This document shows positions 31,819 to 43,879 of a stretch of DNA of 64,000 nt, one piece after another. The first letter of the stretch is position 1, and each line of letters opens with the position of its first letter. The stretch spans positions 452,389,379-452,453,378 of the forward strand of contig CM077676.1 of the NCBI GenBank assembly GCA_039707655.1, read 5' to 3'. The translations under genes and the position numbers were made by a program. The notes beneath the pieces were generated by a model. It was not told the DNA's origin, made no database searches, and saw only the letters and a list, made by a program, of their open reading frames with translations. Source of the DNA: Elymus sibiricus. Taxonomy: Eukaryota; Streptophyta; Magnoliopsida; Poales; Poaceae.

Positions 31819-34800
31819 GACACCGGGGCGACTGCCCACATGTTCTCCCATCCTAGTAACCTTACATCCTATCATCCCGTCACCACCTCTACTCGCATCA
31901 CCGTCGGTGATGGTTCTTCCCTTCCTATTACACATGTTGGGCATGCTTCTTTTCCGTCTAATTCTATGCCATTGTCTATGTCTAACGTACTTGTTTCGCC
32001 TTCCCTCATTAAAAATCTTGTCTCTGTTCGGTGTCTCGCTCGAGAAAATCTTGTTACTGTTGAATTTGACAAGCTTGGTTTTTCTGTCAAGGACGAACGA
32101 ACCAGGATGGTGCTCCACCGATGTGATAGTCTCGAAGAGCTCTATCCAGTGCATTCTTCATCCTCCACCGCCGCCACTCCATTCACCCTCTCCACCGGTG
32201 TAGACCTTTGGCACGCTCACTTGGGTCATCCCAACCCCGTCACACTTTCGTCATATTCTTCGCAGTTTCAGTTTCAGTTGTAATAAGATTGAGGATCATA
32301 CTTGTCATGCATGTCGTGTTGGCAAACATGTTAGACTTCCGTTCAATAAGTCATCCACCATTGCATCATATCCCTTTCAGTTGCTTCACAGTGATGTGTG
32401 GACCTCTCCGGTTGCGAGCAACACGAGTTTTGTTTACTACCTAGTTATTCTAGATGATTACTCTCACTATGTGTGGACTTTTCCCTTACGGCGCAAATCG
32501 GATGTGCTCTCCACCTTGACAGCCTTTTATTCCTATGTTAGCACGCAGTTTGGTCATCCCATTCACGCACTTCAGACTGACAATGGAAAAGAGTTTGATA
32601 ATCATGCCATCCGCTCCTTACTTACCCACCATGGTACCGTTTTCCGGCTCACCTGTCCTTATACCTCGCAGCAAAACGGACGCGCCGAACGGGTCCTTCG
32701 CACTCAACGATTGTGTTCGCACCCTCTTATTTCATGCTAATTTGCCACCTCGCTTCTGGCCGGATGCTCTTGCTACAGCATCTCTTCTTCTCAACATTCG
32801 GCCCTGTCGTCCTCGTTGGAACTATGCACCTCATCATTTACTCTTCGGGACTCCACCTTCCTATGATGGTTTACGAGTGTTCGGGTGTCTTTGCTATCCG
32901 AGTATCGCTGCCACTGCTCCTCATAAACTCGCACCTAGATCACTCGCTTGCATCTTCATTGGCTATCCTGCAAACACCAAAGGCTACCGGTGCTAGGACC
33001 CTATCTCCCATCGCGTCTTCACTTCGCGGCACATTTACTTTGACGAGATGGTTTTTTCGTTTCACCAGGTACCTCCGGCTGCTCCATCATCACCACCGGC
33101 AGCCCCCCATTGAGTTCGCCTTCGGGGCGCTACCAGGCGGCTCTTGGGCCGCCCCTGGCTTTGAGGTGCGCCAGGTGGCTCCCGCACGCGAGCCCGAGTC
33201 CGGTCCGGCTGCCTCCAGCTCCGCGGGCTCCCCCTCGGCTTCGTCCTCTGGCCCGGTTGGCGAGACCGACCCGGCTGCCTCGGTCGGCCCACCCGCCACC
33301 GCTGCGGCCCCTCGCGCCCCGGCTGTAACGGAGTCTCCTACCGCGACGGGGTCTACACCGCCTACACCCGTCGCGCCGGCTCCATCCACCCTTCACATGA
33401 CGACCCGTGCTCGGGTGGGCGTTCATTGCCCGAGTACCCGGTACACGACCGATGAGTACCTGCTTGCGGCCGTCCCGTCCTCACCGTCCCCTCTTCCATC
33501 GTCAGCTCGAGCGGCCCTCCGTGACCCTCACTGGCTCGCTGCGATGCAAGAGGAGTTTGACGCTCTTCAGCGCAACCGGACGTGGCAGCTCGTTCCGCGG
33601 CCTCCCCACGCCAACGTCATCACAGGCAAGTGGGTCTTTCGGCACAAGACTTGTCCCGATGGTTCCCTCGAGCGTTACAAGGCTCGTTGGGTCGTCCGCG
33701 GTTTTTGCCAGCGGGCCAGCGTGGACTTCACCGACACCTTTGCTCTGGTTGTCAAACCGGGCACGATTCGTGCAATTCTCCAGTTGGTGGTATCTCGTGC
33801 CTGGCCCGTGCATCAGTTGGACGTCTCCAACGCCTTTTTGCACGGTCATCTCGCCGAGCAGGTGTTCTGTCAGCAGCCCGCTGGCTTTGTCGACGCCGAT
33901 CACCCAGATCATGTGTGCCTGCTCTCCCGTTCACTCTACGGGCTCAAGCAGGCGCCACGGGCGTGGTACCAGCGTATTGCGGCCTTCCTCCAGCAGCTTG
34001 GGTTTCGGTCCACCCGCTCCGATGCATCACTGTTCGTCTACCATCAGGGTGCCGCTACTGCGTATCTTCTGCTCTATGTCGACGACATTATCCTGACGGC
34101 ATCCTCCACTGAGCTTCTTCAGCAGCTCACAGCTCGCCTCCGCGACGAGTTTGCCCTCAAGGATTTGGGAGCCCTGCATTACTTCCTTGGCATTGAGGTT
34201 GTCCGGCATCCTGATGGATTCTTTCTGCATGAGCAGAAGTATGCTCATGAGCTACTCGAGCGAGCTGGCATGCTTAACTGCAATCCCGCCCCCACGCCTG
34301 TCAACACGAAGGCCAAGGTTTCTGCCACGGAGGGCTCTCCTGCACCTGATGGCGCGTTCTATCGCTCCATCGTCGGCGCCTTGCAGTACTTGACGCTCAC
34401 ACGCCCGGATCTGCAGTATGTTGTGCAGCAGGTGTGCCTCCACATGCACTCCCCACGCGACTCCCACTGGACTCTGGTGAAGCGTATTCTTCGGTACATA
34501 CGCGGCACTATGGGCTTGGGACTCACACTGACGGCTTCAGCCTCCACCGACCTCGTCGCCTACTCTGACGCCGACTGGGTCGGCTGCCCCGACACTCGAC
34601 GTTCCACGACTGGCTACTGTGTCTACCTGGGGCCCTCGCTGATTTCGTGGTCGTCCAAGCGGCAACCCACGGTCTCTCGCTCGAGCGCCGAGGCGGAGTA
34701 CCGCGTAGTGGCTAACGCTGTTGCTGAGTGTTCTTGGCTCCGTCAGTTACTTCAGGAGTTGCTTTGTGAGGTTCATCAGGCCACGATTGTCTACTGCGAC

Positions 34801-35061
34801 AACGTCTCCGCCGTCTACCTCTCTGCCAACCCAGTTCATCATCGCCGGACGAAGCACATCGAACTTGATATTCACTTTGTGCGGGAACATGTTGCTCTTG
34901 GTCGCATTCGCGTCCTTCATGTTCCGACAGCACAACAGTTCGCTGATGTGATGATTAAGGGACTGCCTACTTCCGTCTTCGAGGAGTTCAGGTCCAGTCT
35001 TTGTGTCGCTGGCGACGCTTCGACTGCGGGGGGTGTTGAGCACATATTGTTGCATGTATAG
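31819..35061 (+). pseudogene. copia pol, second half of the split polyprotein
   Basis: It resumes with GATAHMFSHPSN (protease), then a GAG-pre-integrase region (LWHAHLGHPNPVTL), integrase (HTCHACRVGKHVRLPF; DNGKEFDN; SQQNGRAER), reverse transcriptase (WVFRHKTCPDGSLERYKAR; YVDDIILTA) and RNase H (SRSSAEAEYR; YCDNVSAVYL). Frames change near 32280, 32700 and 33000, so at least three indels break it. The RT-RNase H part (about 33100-35061) is one long open frame. The stop lies inside the 3' LTR, which is unusual for a polyprotein and probably follows from the small size of the element. Confidence 0.88.
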
Positions 35062-35190
35062 ATTGTTTCTTGTACACCAAGCCCACCTCCTATTTCCTTG
35101 TATAGATTGAGGTAGAGGCCCACATTGTACACTATATATACGTGCATATTGCACAGATCAATACATCGTGCATTACCACAATTCTCTACA
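35034..35190 (+). repeat. 3' LTR of the copia element
   Basis: A 157-bp repeat from TGTTGAGC to TTCTCTACA, preceded by the G-rich tract GCGGGGGG and followed by GATGG. Confidence 0.9.
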
Positions 35191-35214
35191 GATGGAAGCA
35201 TCAGCGCAATCCTG

Positions 35215-35604
35215 CTAATTGTGCAGCCGAGTCAGATGGAGACCACAGACGTCTCTCAGAAAGAGCTTCGCATCCGGTGGAAGCCTCTCTAGAAGAGGAC
35301 CCCTGACGACAACAAGAGCAGGGACGGCACCAGGAGCCGCGCCGATGACACAGCCTGCCGGGCTAATCTTGTCCGTATACAGAACCTCATGTTGTCGTTG
35401 AGCCCTATCGATCGTCACGGTCTCTATCGTGGGGGCATTCTCCACAACACGCGTGACATATTCCACCTGGCCCGTGGCCGCCCTGAACCCTGAGATGTAC
35501 TTGCTCTTCAGATGTTTGAAATCGCATGGCGAGATTTCCTGGATCAAAGGCCCGCTGTTTCCATAGTGGAAACCCAAGAATGTATTGGAACTGGATGACA
35601 GCAT
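35215..35604 (-). pseudogene. F-box/FBD-like protein, C-terminal exon
   Basis: The 129-residue minus-strand frame (SGPLIQEISPCDFKHLKSKY, then SGFRAATGQVEYVTRVVENA, PTIETVTID) has the look of the C-terminal FBD/LRR part of grass F-box proteins, which select substrates for SCF ubiquitin ligases. An AG acceptor in CATCCAG near 35593 suggests a last exon. Upstream to 36054 the minus strand has weak frames and a possible donor near 35695, but I cannot trace an F-box or LRRs. It is probably a gene fragment. The copia insertion point is 24 bp beyond its stop, so it faced the MYB gene tail to tail. Confidence 0.5.
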
Positions 35605-36226
35605 GAGTATCGAGTATAGGCATAAAGATTAATAAGGTTGAGTTTGATTACACTAATGTTGTTATAACTTGTAAGTATATAATCTTCCCACCTAAAACGA
35701 TATTGAAACCACGTCCGCGAGGGATGACGCGTGAAGTAGCGTACGACTCACGCCGCGACTCGCGCTGGGCGGCGCGGTTCGTCCTGAATCTCCGGGCGGA
35801 CGGTTTGCTGGTTACAGGAGGGAGCTCTTCTCCGACGAGCGGCGGCGCAGCAGCTGGTCCTGCTGGATGATAGGGGACACATGGTCGATGCTCGTGCATG
35901 CCGTGCAGGGGGAAAAATCACAGCGGGTGCCAAGGTCCATTTCCCCTGTCACCTGACACGAGTCGAGGAGGAGATCGGTGCGGTGCACGCCTCGAAATCC
36001 AGGAATGGAGGTGGACGGGAAATTTATGCCACCGAACCGACATTTATTCTCCAACCACTGCTAGGTACCTCTGCCTTCTCGCATTCGCAGCCTCCGCTCC
36101 CTTCCCCTCCCTCCTCGCCAGATCCACTCCATCTGGAAGCTGGTGCGGGTGGAGATCGCGTGTGGAGATGCGCGGAAGCTGGCGTGACTTCGCGAAATCC
36201 GTTCGTGGTTTGCGACCTCGAGCGAG
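35605..36226 (-). other. Possible 5' part of the F-box-like gene, or unique DNA
   Basis: There are minus-strand open stretches between 36054 and 35648 of about 80 residues in two frames, none with a clear domain. A T-rich stretch precedes the last exon. I see nothing else here. Confidence 0.3.
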
Positions 36227-39178
36227 TTGAATCAGGAGGCGATGACGGTGGCCAGGGAGGTGAATGCGGAGGAGGAAGCACGTTTGTTCTCAGGTGGCAA
36301 GGCGAAGTACCCGCTCGAAGTAGTGCTCTGGGCTATGGAGGAGGCGGATTCGGCAGATCCTATACATCAGAGGAAGTGGGCAGCGTTCAAATCCCTTACC
36401 ACTACTCCTCTTGCTCCAGTGGAGGAGGCGGTGGCGGTGGTAATGGCGCTGCCGTCGCCGGGTACGTGTCTGATGCCGTTTGTGATCCGAGACGACGAGG
36501 AGGTGGTTCAGCGGGCGAGGAAGAAGAAGGTTCGTGGGGGACCAAGCGGCAGCAGAGCTATGGCGGCTCCTTGTCGCTCATCTAGTCTGAACCTGTCGGT
36601 GTGCCGCTCTCCACGGCTGCGTGGTGGCTCTCCAAGCCGGATCTAGATGTCGAGACCTCCCTGACAGGCAGTCACTTCTGGATGCTTGCCGGGGAGGCCT
36701 CCGACGAGGATTGCAATGAGTTTGCTGGACCTCTGAAAACACGTATGATTCCTTCATCCTCTCATTATCTGTTATCCCTTGCACGCAGTGATGTTGGGTC
36801 TATTGGTAAAATTAACATTTGCCTCCGTCGAATTCGACGAACTGAGCTGTGTAAAAAAAATAGATGATGATTTTGTTATGAGCTTGTTTCTTAAAACTGA
36901 TATGATCTCTGACAAGAATAGTCATAGAGATATGCATGATGTTGTGGTTGATTTCCGCTCTATTGATTCACCCAGTTGGGGGATTAATCACCAAATGGAG
37001 GTTAATTATGATTTAGGATATTTGAAACCCCTGATTCCCATGGCGTCTTATTTATGTAGAATGAGTAGTTATTATTCTGGAATTGAGGGTGATGATATTT
37101 TTGGTATTGAATTTTACTCTGAGTCTATTAAAAATTAATTAACACAGTATCGTATTCATGCTGATGTGAATTGGGATGATGGTAGCTGGAAGAATATACC
37201 AGTTAATAGTATTTTAGAAGAATTTGTTGCTGAAAATTGTGATACTGCTGATATCGTACTTTCTGATATGAAAAGTGGAATTGATATTAGAAAAGAAAGA
37301 TCAGATACACTTCCTGATATGGAAAGTGGGCCTGATGATATAGCTTTAGCCTTTAAGAATGAAGTTGGGCCAATGGTCCGGATTAGGGATGGCCCAGTTA
37401 CCTGTGTTGGAGTCTGGGTTGGTAGGGGCAAAAGGGTCATACAAATTTCCCTCCCCCATTCCTACCCTCACCTACCTAGATCTGGAGGAGCCTTTCATAT
37501 CCCGAGAGTGCGAGGTCGAAGCGGCGGCTAGGGTTCAAGAGAGGGAAGAGGAGTTGGTGGAGGGCCGTGATTTGGAAGCTATGGCTAGACAACAAGGTAA
37601 TTGGCAATCTAGACCCAAAAGGGTTGGCAGGGAGGTGGTAGAGGAGGTAACTACCAAAATAGAAATCGCAATTCACAAGGTGGGGGAAGGTTACAATAGA
37701 TTTGAGGGCACGAACACTAGTCTGGATGAGAGGAGAGATGGAGATGGAGGACAGAGAGATTGTTTGGCCTCAGGGAACAACAGTGGAACTGGGATAGGAC
37801 TGAATCACCAAACCAAGATCTCTATTTCGACCAACCAGATTCAAGGAGGCCTTGGAGATGCAGGTACTACTCTAAACAGATCTACTGCTGGGGCTAAATG
37901 GGTGTACAGTCAGGAATGTTAGGGCAAAATCTTCTGCCTCAAAATCAGCAGATGTTAGGTGCTGCTCAGGCTGGAAGCATTCAGCAAGTACCCTTTATAT
38001 CTCAATTACCTGTCTAGAACTTCCCTCAAATGTTGCCTGTGGGCATGGGATTAGGCCAAATGGGTATCCTTCGAGCTGATCAGACTCAACAATACCAGTA
38101 CTTACTGTCCAATGTACCTAGCAACAGTGTTTTACCTGCCCCCCATGCTACCAAATACACAATTATTAGAGAGGCTGCTGTGAAGAATGACACCAACAAC
38201 AACAGGAATAACGAAGTTATTTTTGGTAAGTGCAAAGGGACTGGTCACATTGCTAAATACTGCAAGGTTCATTTGTACTGTGTGATATGTAAGAGGGAAT
38301 CACACAAAACTGATGATTGCACTATACTTAGACAACCCAAACCTGTGGCCAAATATGTGGGATATGGAGTAAAAGGACTGGGATGCTTACTGGTCCAAAA
38401 TACTAAAGAGGTGTTTGTGCAGGAACATGCCAATCCTATGGCAATCATTACTGTTGAGTCAAGGAAACTGAATGGGACTCAACTTGCAAAAGGTTTTCAC
38501 AATATGTTTGACTGGAATTGGGCCTGGAGAGGGAAATCACATAGGCAGAGTTCTTTTCTTATGAGATTTCCAAACAAAGCCAAGTTAGTTGAGCTAAAAA
38601 AACTTCAAGATGTTCACCTTGCTTGGAACAGGGCCTGTGATTGCAGTTGAGTTCTAGAATCCTGATGATAAGGCCAAGGGGAAACTAAATACTATTTGGG
38701 CTAGTATGACTGGAGTACCTGATTCTCTAAGACACTACTTGGGAGTCTGTGAGATAGGGTTAGCCTTGAGCCCAGTGGTTGAAGTTGATGTGGAAAAAAT
38801 GGCTGACAAAGAAGAAATTAGGTTCAAGGTGGGAGTTAGAGACTTGCACAGGATCCCTGTTGGAACTAAGATAACAACCAAAGACTTGCTGTTGTATTAT
38901 ATTGGTTTTGTAGTGGAGTCAGTTTTTGACCAGGGCTGGTACAAGGCTGGAGAGGATAATAAAAGGATTTTTTTGAGTTTACTGTCATAGATAACTAAGA
39001 GGGTCCTGGTGACAAAGACCCCATTGTCAAGAAAAGCAAAATGCTTGATGTTGCTGCTGGAAGTGTTGCTTTAGGAAGTTTATTTTTAAAACAATATAAG
39101 AGTGTGATTGGAGGTGGTAAAACCAGTGTTGTGATAGCTGGTGGGAGTGGGACCAAGGTGGATGCTGACATATATAAA
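36227..39178 (+). pseudogene. Decayed zinc-knuckle/DUF4283 ORF, probably LINE ORF1
   Basis: Several frames together give an N-terminal stretch I cannot name (36227-37140), a Gln/Gly-rich linker, and a zinc-knuckle pair near 38225-38325 (KCKGTGHIAKYCK then CVICKRESHKTDDC). A DUF4283-like part follows (SSFLMRFPNKAKLVELKKLQ). The stretch SMTGVPDSLRHYLGVCEIG to RFKVGVRDLHRIPVG lies near 38705-38870. Stops at about 38018, 38648 and 38988 and several frame changes show it is dead. Such proteins are common as LINE first ORFs in Triticeae. No endonuclease or RT follows; an LTR-like sequence begins at about 39179, so it was cut by that element or by deletion. Confidence 0.55.
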
Positions 39179-42100
39179 TGATGCGTCACATCCCATTTTT
39201 TCTTAAATTTGGATGTGAACATAGAAGCATATGCATATCATGGTTTCCCTACATTTTGGTTGTTTTGGAATTTATTTGACCATTTTATAAATCCTAAATT
39301 CATTTTGGGATTTATTTAATAGCCATATAAAGTCCCTTGCTTAAACTTTTATTTTAAAACTATGCATATGGGCTGGAAATAATTTTCCTATGAGTAATAT
39401 TAGCCCTAATATTTGTTTGGTTTTTTTGAGTTCAAAGGATTTGAAATGAATTGAATTTGGGCCAATTCAAATTCAGTTTAAATCATGGGTTAAAAGAGAA
39501 AATAGAAAACAAAAAACAAAATAAAAAGAAAAGGCCCAGCTGCTCAGCAGGCCGGCTCAGCTAGCGAGCCCAAGCGCGCGTGAGCGTTAAAAGAAAAAAA
39601 ATCAAAGCGAAATGGTACGCGGGCTTCTAATCTCGGTCGCCCGCTTTAGATCCAACAGCAACCGCCACCCCACGTTATATTTCTCTCTCTCACTGACGCG
39701 CGGGACCCACCTGTTAGATCCACCACCCACCTCCCCACGTCGTGCACGACGTGCATGGACCCCCCAATGCCTCCCAGAGCCCCCTATAAACCCCCCTCGA
39801 CCCCCTCTTCCATTTCCCCAGCTCGGGCGCACCTATATGCTGCCAAGCCGCTCGAAATCATCCGAGAGATGCCGCCTCTGCCGCCGTGCTACGGCGAGCC
39901 ATTCCGTCGCCGCCGTCCATTTGGTCACCGGCCGACGTGCTTCTCACTTCTCTACCCCTCTGACCAATCCGCTTGTCCAGGATAGCACTAGGGCGTCAAG
40001 TTCGTGCACTTCCCGACGCATCCGAGTGTCATCGCAACTCTGGCGAGCCGCCGACGCCGCAAGAAGACGAGCCCGACAACGTCGAGGCCACCCACGAGTT
40101 CACCGCGACGAGCTGCACCCCGACGACCACTGGAGACGCCGCAACCGTCGAACCCGAGCCGTACGCCGCCATCATCTCCATCTCCGTGATCTAGCGCCAC
40201 TCGGTGAGCCCCCTTTCCTTTCAGCTGTCCGATCTAGATTTAACGCTCGAGATTAGATCATTTAAACTCACGAACCGGTACGCTCTGTGAGCCATGTGAG
40301 CCATCCATCTTAGATCTGACGCCCCACGTTATATCACTTAAGTGAAATGGTATCGGCCAATCAGAGAGCGCCATGTGTCCCTATTTAAAAATAAAAACAA
40401 TTCGACTAAAAATAGACTGGAAATTTTGCAGAAAAGCCACTGTAAACTAAAACAATCATAACTTCTTATCTGTAAATCCAAATTGAGTGAAACTTTTTGC
40501 AAAATGATCCTTATAGAAACAACTTTTCACCCAAAGCAATTTAAGTTCACTTTTGAAATTTTAGAAAATTGAAATTTAAATAGAATCAATTCAAACTTAA
40601 TTAGGGTCTAAAATGCAAACTATAACTCCAATTTGAATAATTCTTTTTGCAGATTGATCCTATTAACTTGTACTTTCAAATGAACTAAATAAAATTGAAA
40701 TTTGAATAAATTAAAATTAAAATTTGAATAAAGTTAAACATAAGCTTTAATTCAAATAAATTGAAGCTTAATTTGCATATAACTTTTGAACCGTAAGTCT
40801 AAATTTAATAATTATTTTTGTATTATATTCCATAAGTTTAAATTAGACTGTTGAAATGATTTTAAAACATATTTGATATTATGAAATTCAAACTTAAATT
40901 GAATTTAATTCAAACTTAAATGGAACTCATGACCTAATTCATAAATCCAAATCAAATGAAACCTTCTGCAAATGAAATCATGAACCAACCTTGATCAAAT
41001 ATGAACTCATTTGAATTTGAACCCAACCTTTCAAATTCAAACTCAAATTCTAATTCAAGTTTCAAATTCAAAGTAATTCAAACAAGTTTGAATTCTAATT
41101 TCAAGTTCAAATTGAATTTCACCCCAAACCTTAAATATAAACTCAGGTAAACCTTTTAAATTATTTGAACATAAGACGGGCGAGTGACCGCAGTAAAATG
41201 GAGAAAATCCTAATTCTATGGTGCATAAACACTAAGTAAAGCATGATGCAAAATGCACTCATAAGCCTTGTCCTTTACCTTCTAGTCCACCATGGGAATC
41301 TTCCCCATGATGAACTGGGACTTGTGCTTGGAGCGGCGTGCAAGACTTTACAAAAAAAGGCATGAAGGAAAATCAGATTATGTCAAAACCTCCACTAAGT
41401 TCCCTGAACCAAGCAGAGGTTCGGGGCTACCATCACTGGGTGCACTAATCGTACACCAGTGTCAAGAAAATTACAAGATTGTCAAAGTGAACCTCTGGCC
41501 GGCTCAAACAGTCGGCCAAAGGCTCGGGGGCTACACCCAATGGGTGCACTGTTCGTGCACCCACGGCAAAAAGAAAACAAGTGCAAGAACAAAACTATGT
41601 ACCTCCATCACAGGCCGCACCTCGAGATTTGTCTCGTTGACATTGTGGCGCAAAGCCTTCACCAGACCTGAGACTCTACTCTCAAACCTGGAGAGGTGAT
41701 CCATGATCTTCTGGAGATCTACTACCTCCTTGACGCCATCGATCTCTCCAATAACCTTGTCTGGATCATCGTGATCATACAGGGCGACTCGAAGGATTCA
41801 TATTCCTGCTCGAGGCCCCACGGCCATAACGGCGACCAACTGATGTCTTCCACGGGCAACTCTCCGCTTGTGGATGACCGGTCCGCCAATTCCATCACCG
41901 GTCCCACTGTCATGCTCGAGTTGGCCCCTTCCATCGTGGGTGCAGTGGGCGCTCCCACGCCTGGCTCTCCCGATGGAGTGGCCCTCGAAGGAGTGGATGC
42001 CCCAGCAGGTGACTCCTCGGGCTCGGGGCTACTGCCGGAGACGGTGCCAGTGGTGGCGCTGGCGCCGCAGGAGCCAACGACGGAGGCGCAGTCTGTGGTG

Positions 42101-42722
42101 GCACACTGTAACCTACCTGTATAATGGTACTGTTATTTCCCTAATTAATATGCCATGCCATCATGTTTATCATAATAAATTGCAATTAGGAATTAATCCA
42201 ATTCTCAAAATTGTTTAAAAATACAAATCCAAAAATAGCTTCTGGCATTTTTTAAAATGTCTTCATAAGTCCCCAACATTTTATAAAATAAAATGAACTC
42301 AAATTGGTCAAGTAAATTTAACCCCAACTTTATTAAATAGGACCTATTAAATTCAAATATAAATATATACTATTCCAAATATTATGGAAATTTATATGTG
42401 GCATTGTAATATTGCAAGTGACTTATACTAAAAACAAAAATCGTTTGATACCTAAACTAACTAGAAAACAGTAGCTAAAATATATAACATAAAAGAAAAG
42501 GTTAGAAATACCCCTGTGCACTTAGGCCTTCTTGCTACAGTGCGAGGCCCAGCCCACCAGTGCACAGTCGTCGTCCTCCTCCGTCTAGGCACGGCCGCAC
42601 CCGCGCGCGCGATAATGCCGACCGATGGTCGACACGTCGGCGCTACAGGGCGTCTGGAGGGCTAGATAATGTCACGCGCGAGCCCCTGGACAAACCCTAG
42701 CTCACTTCCCCCTCCTCCTCGT
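39179..42722. mobile_element. AT-rich LTR-like region, family not recognised
   Basis: From TGATGCGTCACATCCC onward the sequence has the look of a long gypsy LTR. An AT-rich 5' part is followed by a GC-rich promoter zone with CCTATAAACC near 39783, then a long run of AAATTCAAATT-type repeats (about 40400-41170). At 41280-42100 the minus strand reads VDLQKIMDHLSRFE-like protein, resembling the tail of antisense ORFs in Tat-type gypsy elements. From about 42107 (TGTAACCTACC) a second AT-rich then GC-rich stretch may be another LTR, cut at 42722 by the next element. I could not pair the two as one element. Confidence 0.4.
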
Positions 42723-43198
42723 TGACGGAGATAAATCCGGCGGATCTCGGGTAGGGGGTCCCAATCAGGTAGCCTTGGCTAGATGGTAACAAAGACACAG
42801 GGGACACATTCATTTACCCAGGTTCAGACCCTCTTGAAGAGGTAAAACCCTACGTCCTGCTTTGCTTGTATTAATTGTGGATGGGGTACAAAGTACAGGT
42901 GATCTACCATGAGATCGTACGTGAATGGATTTGTCCCTCTACGGCCCTAGCACCTCGGTTTATATAGATACCGGGGGTGCCTAGGGTTACACATAAGTCG
43001 GTCGCATCTAGGGGTAAACATGCCGGAGACTACCTCTATGTCTTGGAGTATGCGCCAAGTCTTCGGGTCATTCCGTCCTGATATTCCTGGACCAGATGAA
43101 CGAGGCCCACCAGTAGACGGATTTAGGGGGTTCCTCGGCTCAGCCCAAAGGACCAGTAACCGACACGCCGAGCACCCCCTAATCCGGGACTCTGACAG
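42723..43198 (-). repeat. 3' LTR of the Tat-like gypsy element
   Basis: On the minus strand it runs from TGTCAGAGTCCCGG to CTCCGTCA (476 bp). It has a TATA-type TATATAAACC (reverse of 42957-42968) and an ACCTGGGTAAA motif typical of these LTRs. A purine-rich tract lies immediately upstream on the minus strand (GGTTCAGGGGCTAC, 43212-43199). Confidence 0.8.
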
Positions 43199-43879
43199 TA
43201 GCCCCTGAACCGGTCTTCAAGCCTAGGACGTTCCTTGGCCTACCCGAGCTGCTTTTCGTCTCTGGTCTTGCAAGCTGGTTCAATCTTTCACAATTTCCGA
43301 AGTAATTTCATATTGGCCGAGGAGTCGTATACCTCGGGCATCCGAGGAGTCCTGTGACACTTCCATGCCTTTTTTGAATAAAAGATTCTCCCATGGTCCA
43401 AAAAAACTGTGGACCACCTTTACAGACGAGCTGCCTTAGTGACGAAGACTTCTCGGGTCGAGATAAGTACCATCGCTAGGTCCAACCCTGACAGCCTTGA
43501 CTGACCCGAAGCATCACCACACACCGCTGGGTGTAGTCATTTCAACCGCCATCATGACGTGGGGACGTGGCTCGAGGCCTCTGTCATTGATATGTCAAAT
43601 CAAAAAAGATCGTGCGCCGGATTTCTAGCAGCACTATCAACAAACCCCTCGATCCCTGCGTGCGCTTAACGCACGACGCATGGGGAAACCGCGAAATTAC
43701 TGCCATGCGGTGCGCGCGATTGGCATTCCTGCCTGCTATAAGAGGCTATAAGGCGGGGGTGTTTTGGCTTTACGCTCCCAATTCCCCTCTTGCCTCCGCC
43801 ATCCTCGAGCTCCAGCGCCCAAGAAACGCCAAGCCCAAAGCGACCCACCGTCTAACTACCCTCCTTCCATCCTTAAGAG
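43199..43879 (-). other. Gypsy internal sequence between 3' LTR and antisense ORF
   Basis: Non-coding gypsy interior. On the plus strand a TATA-like CTATAAGAGGCTATAAGG (about 43736-43753) lies about 130 bp upstream of the antisense ORF start and could be its own promoter. Confidence 0.45.

Larger units (their letters stand above)
20589..35190 (+). mobile_element. Ty1/copia element with 157-bp LTRs, split by a nested element
   Basis: The LTRs start TGTTAAGC/TGTTGAGC and end TTCTCTACA, and the duplication GATGG is at 20584-20588 and 35191-35195. Without the nested element (22215-31818 plus its duplicated 5 bp) it measures about 5.0 kb. Short LTRs, a UBN2-type gag and the RT type suggest the Ale/Ivana side of the copia superfamily (Hopscotch-sized); the family name is uncertain. 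The LTRs differ at about five of 157 positions by eye, apart from a later insertion in the 5' LTR. Confidence 0.9.

Noticed and set aside
40400..41170. AAATTCAAATT-rich stretch as a satellite or matrix attachment region
   Set aside because: Repeats are irregular and look like the AT-rich part of Triticeae gypsy LTRs; nothing specific supports another role.
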